A stretch of DNA of 64,000 nucleotides from positions 930,001 to 994,000 of the forward strand of contig JAILWQ010000001.1 of NCBI GenBank assembly GCA_025698865.1, in the 5' to 3' direction. Source of the DNA: Erythrobacter sp. (GTDB lineage Bacteria; Pseudomonadota; Alphaproteobacteria; Sphingomonadales; Sphingomonadaceae). This document shows, one piece after another, positions 43,642-52,562 of the stretch (its first letter is position 1; each line of letters starts with the position of its first letter). The translations under genes were made by a program, and so were the position numbers. A model generated the notes under the pieces. The model had not been told where the DNA came from and searched no databases. It was given only the letters and a program-made list of their open reading frames with translations.

Positions 43642-44247
43642 TTGCGCCTCTCGATCTTCCCGCTTCCCGGCGCGATCCTATTTCCGGGCCTCCAGCTCCC
43701 GCTGCACATGTTCGAGGACCGCTATCGCGCGCTCACTTCGGACGCCCTGGCCCGCGACCGGCGGATCGCGATGATCCAGCCGCGGCGCGGAGGCGACGAT
43801 GCGGAACTCTACACCGTTGGCTGCATCGGCCGGATCGGCGATGTCGAGGCGTTGGAGGACGGACGTTTCAACCTCGTGCTTGAAGGCGAGAAGCGCTTCC
43901 GGCTGATCCGCGAACTCGATGTCGCCACCCCCTTCCGGCAGGTCGAGGGTGAGCCGATCGAGGATCCGCGATACGAGGCGCTGTCGAGCGTCGAGCGCGC
44001 CGCCTTCGAACAGGAAGCGCGGATCTTCGCCGATTTGCAGGGCTACAGCGTGGACTGGGATTCGGTCGAACGGCTCGATGATGAATCCCTCATCAACGGT
44101 GTCTCGCAGATCGCGCCCTTCGATGTCGCGGCTAAGCAGGCCCTGCTCGAAGCCCCGGACCTGTCGACCCGGTGCGAGCTCATCATCCAGCTGATGCAGT
44201 TCTTCGCCCTGCGCGACGGCGACGACGACCGCGCTACCTTACAATAG
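43642..44247 (+). CDS. Lon substrate-binding (LON) domain protein
   Basis: A 201-residue protein consisting only of a Lon N-terminal-type substrate-binding domain: RLSIFPLPGAILFPGLQLPLHMFEDRYRAL, IGRIGDVEALEDGRFNLVLEGEKRFRLI, and a helical C-terminal part. It lacks the AAA+ and protease domains of Lon. The start appears to be TTG 43642, only 4 bases after the thioredoxin/TPR gene, and the pairing with a YbbN-like gene recurs in alphaproteobacteria, suggesting protein quality control. Exact role unknown. Confidence 0.88.
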   Translation: MRLSIFPLPGAILFPGLQLPLHMFEDRYRALTSDALARDRRIAMIQPRRGGDDAELYTVGCIGRIGDVEALEDGRFNLVLEGEKRFRLIRELDVATPFRQVEGEPIEDPRYEALSSVERAAFEQEARIFADLQGYSVDWDSVERLDDESLINGVSQIAPFDVAAKQALLEAPDLSTRCELIIQLMQFFALRDGDDDRATLQ

Positions 44248-44249
44248 GA

Positions 44250-44873
44250 TCAGACCCCGAAACTCCCGCGCAGCCCGTCGATTACATACTGGGCCGCGAG
44301 CGCGGAGAGCAGCACGCCCAGCAACCGGGTGATCACCGCCTCGACCTTGTCGCCCAGCACGCGCAGGAGGGGGCCGGCGGCGACGAGCGCGGTGGCGGTG
44401 ATGATCATCACCGCAGCAAGCGCCCCGAACACGGCCATGGCCTCCTCGTTCGTGTCCGCTTCGTTCATCAGCAGCATGACGGCCGCGATCGCGCCGGGTC
44501 CGGCGAGCATCGGCATGGCCATCGGAAACACCGAAACGTCCTCGACCTCAGGGTCGGCGGCGAGCTTCTCCGCGCGTTCCTCGCGCCGCTGGGTGCGCTT
44601 TTCGAATACCATTTCGAAGGCGATGAAGAACAGCATCAGCCCGCCCGCGATGCGGAAGGCGTCGAGTTCGATATGGAGCGCGCCGAACAGCTCCTCCCCC
44701 AGGAAGGCGAAGAACACCAGGATCACCGTGGCGATCCCGCAGGCCCGCAGCGCCATGTTGCGCCGCTGGACGATGGTCGCCCCCTTGGTGAGCCCGGCAT
44801 AGATCGGGGCGCAGCCGGGCGGATCGATCACCACGAAGAGAGTGATGAAGGCGGAGATGAAGAGTTCGCTCAT
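44250..44873 (-). CDS. MarC family integral membrane protein
   Basis: A 207-residue polytopic protein with about six helices: LFISAFITLFVVIDPPGCAPIYAGLT (MarC signature with DPP), MALRACGIATVILVFFAFLG, IAGGLMLFFIAFEMVF, MAMPMLAGPGAIAAVMLL, AVFGALAAVMIITATALVAAG and a final helix. Despite the name, MarC proteins have no proven antibiotic role. ATG 44873 overlaps the upstream lipoprotein stop (ATGA); the longer upstream frame is an overlap artefact. It is convergent with the LON-domain gene 2 bases away. Confidence 0.92.
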   Translation of the reverse strand: MSELFISAFITLFVVIDPPGCAPIYAGLTKGATIVQRRNMALRACGIATVILVFFAFLGEELFGALHIELDAFRIAGGLMLFFIAFEMVFEKRTQRREERAEKLAADPEVEDVSVFPMAMPMLAGPGAIAAVMLLMNEADTNEEAMAVFGALAAVMIITATALVAAGPLLRVLGDKVEAVITRLLGVLLSALAAQYVIDGLRGSFGV

Positions 44874-45658
44874 TCTGCGTCGCCCGCCCGTGCGCCGAAG
44901 TCGAAGCTCGCGGCCTCCTGCCACTCGCCGCCCTGCCAGATGAACGAGCGGAACTGGCGCGATCCGCCCGCGCCCTGACGCCATTGCCAGACGAGCGATC
45001 CGTCGCCCGAGCGAGTGCCGCCGCTCTCGATTCCCGCACTCACTGGAGCAAAGGGCGCGGCAGGAAGCGTGGCACCGGGTCCGGAACAGTCGGCCACCTC
45101 GCCGCGCACCGTGTCCAGCGCGGTGACCACGATCACGTCGTCATCCTCCTCGCCGGCGGGCGGGGGCGGAGGCTGCGGATTGTCGAGCGCGCCGCCATCG
45201 TAGAGGTAACGATAGGTTCCGTCGCCCTGCCGCTGCCACACCGTGTTGAAGATGCCGACCTTCCCCTCGGGATCGCGAAACCGCCCTTGGCTGATCGCGA
45301 GACTGGCGTCGCAGCTCATCCACACCGTGCGCGGGCCCCACTGGACCGTCTTGGGCGGATTGCTTTGCTGCGCCAGCCACGGCTTCGCGGCGATCGGTCC
45401 GTTCTCGTTGTGAAGGACGCCTTGTTCGGCCGCGAAATGGGTGAAGGCCGTCCATTGCCCCTCGTCCCGCGCCATTCGCGCGAACGCTATCTCGGTCGCC
45501 ACGATGTTCGAAGGCTGGGCCGCCCCCGGCGCGCTGGAGAGCGCGCGTTCGATGCGGGCGATCTGGCGCGAGGTCGGCTTGCGCGGTCCCGAGGCGCACC
45601 CGGCCAGCAGGGCGGCACCGACCGAGAGCGCGATCGCGGCGGAGAACATGCGGCGCAT
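44870..45658 (-). CDS. Putative lipoprotein, function unknown
   Basis: A 262-residue protein with a lipoprotein signal MRRMFSAAIALSVGAALLAGCAS (lipobox LAGC). The mature part has IAFARMARDEGQWTAFTHFAAEQGVLHNENGPI and WMSCDASLAISQGRFRDPEGKVGIFNTVWQRQGDGTYRY, a layout like NTF2/SnoaL-type domains, plus a Pro-rich insert (PPPPPAGEEDDD). Ligand or enzyme activity is not identifiable. ATG 45658 is preferred: GGAAGGGA lies 10 bases upstream. It is placed between folD and marC with an overlap on the marC side. Confidence 0.75.
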   Translation of the reverse strand: MRRMFSAAIALSVGAALLAGCASGPRKPTSRQIARIERALSSAPGAAQPSNIVATEIAFARMARDEGQWTAFTHFAAEQGVLHNENGPIAAKPWLAQQSNPPKTVQWGPRTVWMSCDASLAISQGRFRDPEGKVGIFNTVWQRQGDGTYRYLYDGGALDNPQPPPPPAGEEDDDVIVVTALDTVRGEVADCSGPGATLPAAPFAPVSAGIESGGTRSGDGSLVWQWRQGAGGSRQFRSFIWQGGEWQEAASFDFGARAGDAE

Positions 45659-45663
45659 CGCGG

Positions 45664-46557
45664 TCAAATCCCTTCCGGAGCCGGCAGCCCGGCATTGCGG
45701 TGCGCGGCGACGAGCGTGTTACGCAGGAGAACCGCGATCGTCATCGGACCGACCCCGCCCGGCACCGGCGTGATAGCCGCCGCCACTTCGCTGGCCGGGC
45801 CGTAGTCCACGTCGCCCACCAGCCTGCCCTTGTCCTCCCCATCCGCGGGGGGCAGCCGGTTTATGCCGACATCCACCACGGTCGCGCCCGGCTTCAGCCA
45901 GTCGGCCTTGACCATTTCCGCCCGTCCGACCGCCGCGACCACGATATCCGCCCGGCGAACCACCGCGGCGAGGTCCTTGGTCCGGCTGTGCGCGATAGTC
46001 ACCGTGGCGTTGGCGTCGAGCAGGAGCTGCGCCATCGGCTTGCCGACGATGTTCGACCGGCCGACCACGACCGCCTCCAGGCCGGACAGATCGCCCAGCC
46101 GGTCGGTCAGCAGCATCATGCAGCCCATCGGGGTGCACGGCACGAAACCGGCCTGCCCCACGGCCAGCCGCCCGGCATTGGTCACGTGGAAGCCGTCGAC
46201 ATCCTTGTCGGGATCGATCGCGGCGATCACCGCCTGCGCGTCGATATGGCCGGGCAGCGGAAGCTGGACGAGGATGCCGTCGACCGCATCGTCGGCATTG
46301 AGCCGCTCGACCAGTGCGAGCAGGTCGTCCTGCGACGTGTGCGCATCCAGCCGGTGCTCGAAGCTGTTCATGCTGGCGGCGAGCGTGGCCTTGCCTTTCG
46401 AGCGGACATAGACCTGGCTCGCCGGGTCCTCGCCCACCAGAACGACCGCCAGCCCGGCCTTGCGCCCGGCCTTTTCCTCGAACCGCGCCGCCGCCTCGCC
46501 CACCCGTTCGCGCAAGCGCGCGGCGAAGGCCTTCCCGTCGATCCGCTCGGCCGCCAT
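45664..46557 (-). CDS. folD: Bifunctional methylenetetrahydrofolate dehydrogenase/cyclohydrolase
   Basis: Interconverts 5,10-methylene- and 10-formyl-tetrahydrofolate in one-carbon metabolism. It is 297 residues. Signatures: [22 protein letters not shown] near 35-55, [58 protein letters not shown] (NADP loop) and DVGINRLP, then [19 protein letters not shown]. The order of the conserved blocks is exactly that of FolD. ATG 46557 overlaps the yggT-like stop by one base. Confidence 0.97.
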   Translation of the reverse strand: MAAERIDGKAFAARLRERVGEAAARFEEKAGRKAGLAVVLVGEDPASQVYVRSKGKATLAASMNSFEHRLDAHTSQDDLLALVERLNADDAVDGILVQLPLPGHIDAQAVIAAIDPDKDVDGFHVTNAGRLAVGQAGFVPCTPMGCMMLLTDRLGDLSGLEAVVVGRSNIVGKPMAQLLLDANATVTIAHSRTKDLAAVVRRADIVVAAVGRAEMVKADWLKPGATVVDVGINRLPPADGEDKGRLVGDVDYGPASEVAAAITPVPGGVGPMTIAVLLRNTLVAAHRNAGLPAPEGI

Positions 46558-46847
46558 CAGCTGTAGATGATGCCGCTGAGGACGATCAGGACGACGTTGA
46601 GCAGGATGATCAGCACCAGCGGCGAGAAGTCGATCGCCCCGGTGTTGGGCATGATGTTGCGGATCGGCCGCAGGATCGGGTCCATCAGCCGGTTGATCGC
46701 CATGTAGAAGCTGGAAAGGAACTCGTTCGAGCTGTTCACCACGTTGAAGGCGAACAGCAGCCCGATGATGAACTGGATGATGATCAGCATCACCAGCACA
46801 TTGGTGAGCATCGCGATGATTTCGTAGATCGTGTAGAGCGCCTGCAT
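46557..46847 (-). CDS. YggT family membrane protein
   Basis: A 96-residue membrane protein with two hydrophobic segments: [25 protein letters not shown] and [23 protein letters not shown], and the YggT motif [27 protein letters not shown] between them. The family is linked to envelope integrity or osmotic tolerance but is poorly defined. Its stop overlaps the folD start, so the pair is likely cotranscribed. Confidence 0.9.
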   Translation of the reverse strand: MQALYTIYEIIAMLTNVLVMLIIIQFIIGLLFAFNVVNSSNEFLSSFYMAINRLMDPILRPIRNIMPNTGAIDFSPLVLIILLNVVLIVLSGIIYS

Positions 46848-46922
46848 GCCGGTCCCGTCTTTTCGAGGGTGGAGTTCGTTTGCAACGCCCCGCTTACAGG
46901 CGGGGTGCCGGGTAGGAAAGGC

Positions 46923-47828
46923 CTAGCGCCCGTCTTCTTCGGCGCGGATGAGCGTTCCCGCACCCTGCTCGGTGAAGAACTCGAGCAGCATGGCGTGCGG
47001 CACCCGCCCGTCGAGGACCACTGCCGCATCGCATCCGTTCTCGACCGCGTGGACGCAGGTTTCGAGCTTGGGGATCATCCCGCCCCCGATCGTGCCCTCG
47101 GCGCGCAGTTCCGCGATGTCGGCGGGCGTCAGGTCGGTGAGCAGCTCGCCGCTCTTGTCGAGCACGCCGGCCACGTCGGTCAGCAGGAATAGCCGCGCCG
47201 CGCCCAGCGCCGCGGCGAGCGCGCCGGCCATGGTGTCGGCATTGATGTTGTATGTGTGCCCGTCCTCGCCCGCACCGATCGGAGCGACCACCGGGATCAG
47301 CCCGGCGGTGGTCACGGTCTCGATCACGCCCGTGTCGACATGGGTCGGCTCGCCGACGAAACCGAGGTCGAGCGCCCGCTCGATATTGCTCTGCGGGTCC
47401 TTCTGCGTCCGCTCGACCTTGGTTGCGGTGACGAGGCCGCCATCCTTGCCCGACAGGCCGAGCGCGCGGCCACCGGCGCGGGAGATCCAGCCGACGAGCT
47501 GCTTGTTGATCGCGCCCGACAGGACCATCTCGGCCACGTCGGCCGTGGCCTTGTCGGTCACGCGCAGGCCATCGACGAAGCGGCTCTCGACGCCCAGCTT
47601 CTCCAGCATCGCGCCGATCTGCGGGCCCCCGCCATGGACGACGACGGGGTTGATGCCGACCGCCTTCAGCAGCACCACGTCCTCGGCAAATTCGCGGGCG
47701 GCGCGCTCCTCTCCCATGGCGTGGCCGCCATATTTGACCACGAAGGTCCGCCCGGCATAGCGGCGCAGGTAGGGCAGCGCCTCGATCAGCGTTTCCGCCT
47801 TGGCGCGGATGGTGTCCATGTCGTTCAT
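46923..47828 (-). CDS. argB: Acetylglutamate kinase
   Basis: Phosphorylates N-acetylglutamate in arginine biosynthesis. It is 301 residues. Signatures: [13 protein letters not shown] (Lys/Gly loop), [48 protein letters not shown], and a C-terminal [21 protein letters not shown] and [24 protein letters not shown]. Hexameric, arginine-inhibited forms carry an N-terminal helix like the [17 protein letters not shown] segment seen here, so feedback inhibition is plausible. Met1 (47828) or Met4 (47819) may be the start. Confidence 0.96.
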   Translation of the reverse strand: MNDMDTIRAKAETLIEALPYLRRYAGRTFVVKYGGHAMGEERAAREFAEDVVLLKAVGINPVVVHGGGPQIGAMLEKLGVESRFVDGLRVTDKATADVAEMVLSGAINKQLVGWISRAGGRALGLSGKDGGLVTATKVERTQKDPQSNIERALDLGFVGEPTHVDTGVIETVTTAGLIPVVAPIGAGEDGHTYNINADTMAGALAAALGAARLFLLTDVAGVLDKSGELLTDLTPADIAELRAEGTIGGGMIPKLETCVHAVENGCDAAVVLDGRVPHAMLLEFFTEQGAGTLIRAEEDGR

Positions 47829-47879
47829 CGGGGGCGCGCTTAGCCCTTTCCGGCGCGCCCCGCAAAGCCCAAGCGCGCG

Positions 47880-48179
47880 TTACTGCGTATCGGTCGGAGC
47901 CGGCGTGACAGTCCCCGGCGCAGCGGTCGGATCGGCGACGATGGTGTTCGCATCCTCGGCGCCGTTCACCGGGGGCAGGGATTCGGTATCGGGGGGCGAG
48001 ATCTCGGTGTTCAGCCGTTCCTCGGTGGTGGTGATCGCTTCGTCGGGGATGGTTTCGAGATCCTCGTCGCCATCGGCGTTGAGGAAGAAGATCACCGCGG
48101 CCACGGCCAGCAGCACCAGCACGCCGACCCACAGCCACTTGGTGCCGGAGGGGCCGTCTTCGGGAAGGGGATCGCTCAT
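47880..48179 (-). CDS. Small single-span membrane protein with acidic tail
   Basis: A 99-residue protein: short polar N-terminus (MSDPLPEDGPSGTK), one membrane helix (WLWVGVLVLLAVAAVIFFLN, about 15-34), and an acidic, Pro/Thr-rich tail probably in the periplasm. No family recognised. Start ATG 48179 has an AGGAGA site; the frame extends upstream without support. Confidence 0.7.
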   Translation of the reverse strand: MSDPLPEDGPSGTKWLWVGVLVLLAVAAVIFFLNADGDEDLETIPDEAITTTEERLNTEISPPDTESLPPVNGAEDANTIVADPTAAPGTVTPAPTDTQ

Positions 48180-48237
48180 CTTGGGGGTTCTCCTGTTGCT
48201 TACCCGAGACAATGGCTTACCGCTCCACCCGTTCCGT

Positions 48238-48270
48238 CAAGGTGCCCCGGCCGACAAGGTGCCCCGGCCG
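48238..48270. repeat. Tandem 16-base repeat
   Basis: CAAGGTGCCCCGGCCG occurs at 48238-48253 and again at 48255-48270, separated by one base, in the gap between two small minus-strand genes. It may be a slippage product. Confidence 0.75.
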
Positions 48271-48409
48271 GTGTTGGAGATGGACCGGGTGTTACACTGT
48301 CCAGAAGCGGGAAAAACCGCCCGATTTGCCGCGATCTCCCCGCCCGATCTTCGTCCCCGGCCCCATGGACCGGAAGCGCCCCTGTAGGAAAGCGGCAACC
48401 GGCGCAGGG

Positions 48410-48718
48410 TCAGTCGAACAGTTCCTCCAGGAAGCTCTTCTTGCGCTTGCCCGGCTTGCCGTATCCGTGGCCATAGCCCGAATGGCCGTGACCGCCGTGC
48501 CGGGCGTAGCTCGGCTGCGGGCGGCTGCGCGGAGCAGCCGAGCCTGCCCCCATCTGCGGCGCGCTGCGCTCGATGATCTTGTCGAGCTCGCCGCGATCGA
48601 GCCAGATGCCCCGGCATTGCGGGCAATAGTCGATCTCGATCCCCTGCCGGTCGCTCATGGCGAGCGGGACCTGGCAGACGGGGCACGGCATGGCGGCGAC
48701 TTCGGCTTCGGTACGCAT
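48410..48718 (-). CDS. zf-TFIIB-type zinc ribbon protein
   Basis: A 102-residue protein with a zinc ribbon at residues about 10-35: MPCPVCQVPLAMSDRQGIEIDYCPQCRGIWLDRGELDKI (CxxC...CxxC), which is the TFIIB-type zinc finger fold, and a low-complexity His/Gly/Tyr tail (HGGHGHSGYGHGYG) ending KKSFLEELFD. A similar architecture is seen in many alphaproteobacterial small proteins of unknown role. ATG 48718 has GAGAGGAA upstream; the longer frame is not supported. Confidence 0.88.
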   Translation of the reverse strand: MRTEAEVAAMPCPVCQVPLAMSDRQGIEIDYCPQCRGIWLDRGELDKIIERSAPQMGAGSAAPRSRPQPSYARHGGHGHSGYGHGYGKPGKRKKSFLEELFD

Positions 48719-48858
48719 GGAATTCCTCTCGGGTGTCGTGGCGCCCGAGATGGGATGCGGCGCGCCGCGATCAAGCACGGGCGGAACGCACCTTGCCTCT
48801 TGCCCCGCCGCGCCGGAAGCGCATGACAGCGCATATCCATCGAAAGAGGAGGTGCCCG

Positions 48859-49413
48859 ATGACGTGCGAACCCGCCCGCAAGGCAATCGCGACCAGCCTT
48901 TTCGCTGTCCTCTTCGCCGCAGCGGCCCCCGCCACCCCGGCCACCGCGCAGGCCGAGGCTGCGCCCGCGCTGCCGGGGGATACGATCACCAACCCCTCGC
49001 CCACGGCCGAGGATCTGGCGCTGGGCCGCGCGCTGGCCGAGACCGGCACGCTCGCCGCGCTGGCGCCGCTGCTGACGGAGCAGGAGACCGCGCAGATGCT
49101 GGCCGCCCTCCCCGACCTCACCCCGGCCGAGCAGGCGCGGCTGCGCGCCATCGCCGCCGCCACCGCCGCGGCGGGGCGCGACCGGCTGCTGGATGCGCTC
49201 GGCCGGCAATACGCGATGCGGCTGAACGCGGAGGACATGAGCGCCCTCGCCAGTTTCGCCCGCACCTCCGCCGCGCAGCGGATGCAGGCGGCGCTCCCCT
49301 ACACCATCGCCGGGACGATGCAGGCCATGGAGCAGGAGGGAGGCGCGATCGACTTCAAGAGCGAGACCCTCGCCGCCTTCTGCGCGGAGACGGGCCAGGG
49401 GTGCGAGGACTAG
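48859..49413 (+). CDS. DUF2059-like exported protein
   Basis: A 184-residue protein with signal peptide (ATSLFAVLFAAAAPATPATAQA). The mature part is helical and Ala-rich, with LALGRALAETGTLAALAPLLTEQETAQMLAALPDLTPAEQARLR and FARTSAAQRMQAALPYTIAGTMQAM, a pattern like DUF2059 proteins. A role in the envelope is likely but undefined. The frame begins earlier, but ATG 48859 with GAGGAGGTGCCC is the supported start. Confidence 0.75.
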   Translation: MTCEPARKAIATSLFAVLFAAAAPATPATAQAEAAPALPGDTITNPSPTAEDLALGRALAETGTLAALAPLLTEQETAQMLAALPDLTPAEQARLRAIAAATAAAGRDRLLDALGRQYAMRLNAEDMSALASFARTSAAQRMQAALPYTIAGTMQAMEQEGGAIDFKSETLAAFCAETGQGCED

Positions 49414-49435
49414 GAAAGCCGGTCTCGCCCCAAAG

Positions 49436-49735
49436 TCACGGCATCAGGAACACGCCGAGCCCGACCAGCGCGGCGATCTGGAGAATGGCGATCGTGTGGA
49501 GCTGGCTCGAAAAGGGCTGCTTGCGGGTCTTGTGCCGGAACAGCTTGCGCCCGGCATAGGCGCCGGGCGTCCCGCCGATCAGCGCCAGAGCGAGCAGGTT
49601 CGCCTCGCTCGTCCGCCGCCACCCGTTCTCCGCCCGCGCCTTGTCGATCCCGAAGCTGGCGAAGGCGACGAAGTTGATCGCGATCAGGTAGAGCGCGATG
49701 TTGAGCGGGGTGAGGAGGGGGATGAGCAGGTCCAT
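49436..49735 (-). CDS. DUF1294 family membrane protein
   Basis: A 99-residue membrane protein of the DUF1294 family: MDLLIPLLTPLNIALYLIAINFVAFASFGIDKARA, then RTSEANLLALALIGGTPGAYAGRKLFRHKTRKQPF and a last helix IAILQIAALVGLGVF. The family motif GIDKxxA...GGTPGAYxGxxLFRHKTRK is complete. No known function. It is convergent with the DUF2059-like gene. Confidence 0.92.
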   Translation of the reverse strand: MDLLIPLLTPLNIALYLIAINFVAFASFGIDKARAENGWRRTSEANLLALALIGGTPGAYAGRKLFRHKTRKQPFSSQLHTIAILQIAALVGLGVFLMP

Positions 49736-50069
49736 CGGCGGGGGGTAGCGCGACGATGGTTAGCGGCCGGTTTCGATCTAATTGCCGATCGTCGAGGAGC
49801 TTCAACAACGCCCGGCATAGGCACCAAGCGTCGAGAGAATCAATGCAACCCCGGCTCGATCAACCCCGCTCGCTATCGCAGACGGGACCACACGCTGATC
49901 GAAAAGGCAACGCGACCAAGTTCTGGAAGTTGACGTCCACGACTTCGGCGCCTTCAATCAGGCACTGGTGAAACACGACAAGGCCCGAGACAGGGCATCG
50001 CCGGTCTAGATATGAGGGAACCTGCCACGGCCCGCGGACCCTTTGAGAAAGCACAAAAGGAGATACTGT
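49736..50069. other. Intergenic region before the orphan histidine kinase
   Basis: This 334-base stretch holds no gene I can support. A 14-base match (CGCCCGGCATAGGC near 49810) also occurs in the DUF1294 gene (near 49547), so it could contain a degenerate fragment of it; chance is possible. A short frame ending at a TAG (50007-50009) reads VDVHDFGAFNQALVKHDKA, which I do not recognise and which might be the end of a lost gene. Confidence 0.4.
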
Positions 50070-51365
50070 TTGAACCGCCCGCTATCCCCTCGCTTCGCGT
50101 TCCATATCGCAATCGTTTTTCTTGCGCTTGGTCTGGTGCAGCTGGCGGGTAGTCTGGTGTTCTATCAGATCATAGACCGGCAGACCCTGCGCGATGACCA
50201 TGCGCGCAGAGTGGCCGAGTTGCTCGTCGTCGGAGAGCGCATGTATGCGATCGCACCGGATGAGACGGCGGGAAACATGTCGACCCGGTATCTGCTCGCC
50301 GAAGTGTCGGATGCCCCTACGATTTCAAGCCCGGCCGACGACGATATGCTTGCCGACATCGCGGACCGGATCGTTGCGTGGGAGCCTTCGCTTGCCGAGC
50401 GACCTCTTCACCTCGCCACTGTTGCTATCAATGGGCAAGGCAGAAATCTGGTAGGTTCGCTGCAACTGGCAGATGGAAATTGGTTCAACTTCCAATCTCG
50501 CGACATCGCGAGCATGTGGCCGGTGGCGTGGCGGGCGATGGTCCTGACCATGCTGCTTGCCGCCGCGTTCATGTGCATCGGACTGATTGCGCTCCATCGC
50601 ATAAGCAAACCGCTACGCCGCCTGACCGATGCTGCCGAAATCATCGGACAAGGACAGCAGATCGAGATTTCCGAAACCGGCCCCAAAGATCTGCGTGATC
50701 TCGCCCATGCGATGAACGTCATGCAAGATCGGGTTGCCCGCCTGCTTCGCGACCAGGCGGCCGCGTTCGAAGCGATAGGGCACGATCTGCGTACGCCGTT
50801 GTCTAGGCAGTTGGTTGTGACGGGCCTTGTCGATGACGAAGAACTCTCCCGGCTTCTCAAAGACAGTATCACTGAGATGACCGAACTTCTGGACTCGCTT
50901 CAGCACTTTCTGCGCGCGCAGCACCTAACCTCCGAATCCGAGACGATCGAGCTTGCCGCATTTTTGCGCGCCGAGCTGTCCGGGTTCGGGAATGCGATCA
51001 CGACTGTCGCACCCGATCATGCGGTGGTCAGGACGTTCCGCGAACCGATTACGCTGGCCTTGCGGGCCTTAATCGAAAACGCGCTTCAATATGCCGAGGA
51101 AGCCGTCGTGACATTGCATGAGCACGAAGGCGATTGGGTGATCGACATTTCGGATAATGGTCCGGGCCTGGCGGAAAAGCACTTCGAGCCCGTGCTTGAA
51201 CCGTTTTTTCGGGTCGACGAAGCAAGGCAACGCAACACGAAAGGTTTCGGCTTGGGAATTCCCACCGTCCACCGCCTGATGATGCGGTTCAACGGAGGGC
51301 TCAGCTTTTCGTCGCCCGAGAAGGGCGGCCTCACGGTCCGGCTCACGGTTCCAAAAGGCCGTTAG
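50070..51365 (+). CDS. Orphan sensor histidine kinase (lower-GC region)
   Basis: A 431-residue sensor kinase. Two membrane helices (about 10-32 and 150-172) flank a periplasmic domain of about 115 residues; then comes a HAMP segment (HRISKPLRRLTDAAEII), the HisKA box FEAIGHDLRTPLSRQ with His238, and an ATPase domain with RALIENALQYAEEAV, ISDNGPGLAEKH and FFRVDEARQRNTKGFGLGI. The start is TTG at 50070, chosen because AAGGAG (50056-50061) lies at the right distance; the TTG at 50043 has no such site. No response regulator is adjacent, and GC is lower than in neighbours, so it may be recently acquired. Signal unknown. Confidence 0.88.
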   Translation: MNRPLSPRFAFHIAIVFLALGLVQLAGSLVFYQIIDRQTLRDDHARRVAELLVVGERMYAIAPDETAGNMSTRYLLAEVSDAPTISSPADDDMLADIADRIVAWEPSLAERPLHLATVAINGQGRNLVGSLQLADGNWFNFQSRDIASMWPVAWRAMVLTMLLAAAFMCIGLIALHRISKPLRRLTDAAEIIGQGQQIEISETGPKDLRDLAHAMNVMQDRVARLLRDQAAAFEAIGHDLRTPLSRQLVVTGLVDDEELSRLLKDSITEMTELLDSLQHFLRAQHLTSESETIELAAFLRAELSGFGNAITTVAPDHAVVRTFREPITLALRALIENALQYAEEAVVTLHEHEGDWVIDISDNGPGLAEKHFEPVLEPFFRVDEARQRNTKGFGLGIPTVHRLMMRFNGGLSFSSPEKGGLTVRLTVPKGR

Positions 51366-51375
51366 GGTATCCGCG

Positions 51376-51402
51376 GAATGATCTCGAAGCGGAACATCAT
51401 TC
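51376..51402. terminator. Possible bidirectional hairpin between kinase and nrdB
   Basis: GAATGAT (51376-51382) and ATCATTC (51396-51402) pair perfectly over 7 bp with a 13-base loop, in the 44-base gap between the convergent kinase gene and nrdB. No strong T-run follows on either strand, so the terminator call is tentative. Confidence 0.35.
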
Positions 51403-51409
51403 GATCGCC

Positions 51410-52474
51410 CTACTCCGCCGCTACGCTTGCCGAACCCTCGTCCCCGAACAGCCCCGGACCCTCGTCGCTCGCGACCACTTCCTCGTTCGCGGCGCGGGCC
51501 TTGTTGCGCTTGTCGAAACTCGACCAGACGTCGTTCCAGTTGCCGCGCGTCGCGCCCTTCGAATACTCCGTCGCGCGGGTTTCGAAGAAATTGGCGTGCT
51601 CCACCCCGTTGAGCAGCGGCGTCAGCCAAGGCAGCGGGTGATCCTCGACCATGTAGATCGGCTGCAGGTTCAGCTGCCCCAGACGCCAGTCGGCGATGTA
51701 GCGGATGTACTTCTTGATCTCCTTCGCCGTCATGCCGGGCACCGGGCCCATCTCGAAGGCGAGGTCGATGAAATTGTCCTCCAGCCGCACGGTCTTCTGG
51801 CAGATGTCGATGATGTCTTCCTTCACCGCACGGGTAAGGCAGTCGCGCTCGCGCACGAATTCGTGGAACATGCGGATGATGCCTTCGCAATGCAGGCTCT
51901 CGTCGCGCACCGACCAGCTGACGATCTGGCCCATCCCCTTCATCTTGTTGAAGCGCGGGAAGTTCATCAGCATGGCGAAGCTGGCGAACAGCTGCATGCC
52001 TTCGGTAAAGGCGCCGAACATCGCCAGCGTGCGAGCGATATCCTCGTCATTGTCGACACCGAACTGCTGCATGTAATTGTGCTTGTCGGCCATTTCCTCG
52101 TAATCGAGGAAGGCGCTGTATTCGCTTTCGGGCATGCCGATCGTGTCGAGGAGGTGCGAATAGGCGGCGATGTGCACCGTTTCCATGTTGCTGAACGCGG
52201 TCAGCATCATCTTGACCTCGGTCGGCTTGAACACGCGGCCGTACTTGTCGTGGTAGCAATCCTGCACCTCGACATCGGCCTGTGTGAAGAAACGGAATAT
52301 CTGGGTGAGCAGGTTGCGCTCGTGTTCCGACAGTTTCTGCGCCCAGTCGCGGCAGTCCTCGCCCAGCGGCACTTCCTCGGGCATCCAGTGGATCTGCTGC
52401 TGCCGTTTCCAGAACTCGTAGGCCCAGGGATATTCGAAGGGCTTGTAGGTCTTGCGGGCTTCGAGAAGGGACAT
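51410..52474 (-). CDS. nrdB: Class Ia ribonucleotide reductase, small (radical) subunit NrdB
   Basis: Beta subunit that holds the diiron site and tyrosyl radical used by NrdA to make deoxyribonucleotides. It is 354 residues. Visible iron ligands and radical Tyr follow class I spacing: an Asp in QADVEVQDCY, Glu and His in METVHIAAYSHLL where Tyr four residues after His is the radical site, and DESLHCEG for the second Glu/His set. The tail (ANEEVVASDEGPGLFGDEGSASVAAE) is flexible, as needed to dock on NrdA. Start ATG 52474 with CCGGAG upstream; the longer upstream frame is unsupported. A NrdR-like site lies about 90 bases upstream. Confidence 0.95.
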   Translation of the reverse strand: MSLLEARKTYKPFEYPWAYEFWKRQQQIHWMPEEVPLGEDCRDWAQKLSEHERNLLTQIFRFFTQADVEVQDCYHDKYGRVFKPTEVKMMLTAFSNMETVHIAAYSHLLDTIGMPESEYSAFLDYEEMADKHNYMQQFGVDNDEDIARTLAMFGAFTEGMQLFASFAMLMNFPRFNKMKGMGQIVSWSVRDESLHCEGIIRMFHEFVRERDCLTRAVKEDIIDICQKTVRLEDNFIDLAFEMGPVPGMTAKEIKKYIRYIADWRLGQLNLQPIYMVEDHPLPWLTPLLNGVEHANFFETRATEYSKGATRGNWNDVWSSFDKRNKARAANEEVVASDEGPGLFGDEGSASVAAE

Positions 52475-52562
52475 GGGGCGAAAACTCCGGGCAATGCTTC
52501 GTGGACGGTCGGCGCGAATTCGGCGCGCGGGCAGAAACCTAGTGGGTATTGCCGGGTAAGAG

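Noticed and set aside
48180-48240. Possible EcfG promoter on the minus strand for the gene at 47880 (GGAAC-N16-CATT)
   Set aside because: The -10 CATT does not match the well-conserved CGTT. Kept only as a remark.
49860-50054. Short minus-strand frame (64 codons) before the orphan kinase, and a plus-strand frame at 49756-49971
   Set aside because: No ribosome site, no homology that I can recognise, and composition unlike neighbours; reported only as an intergenic region.
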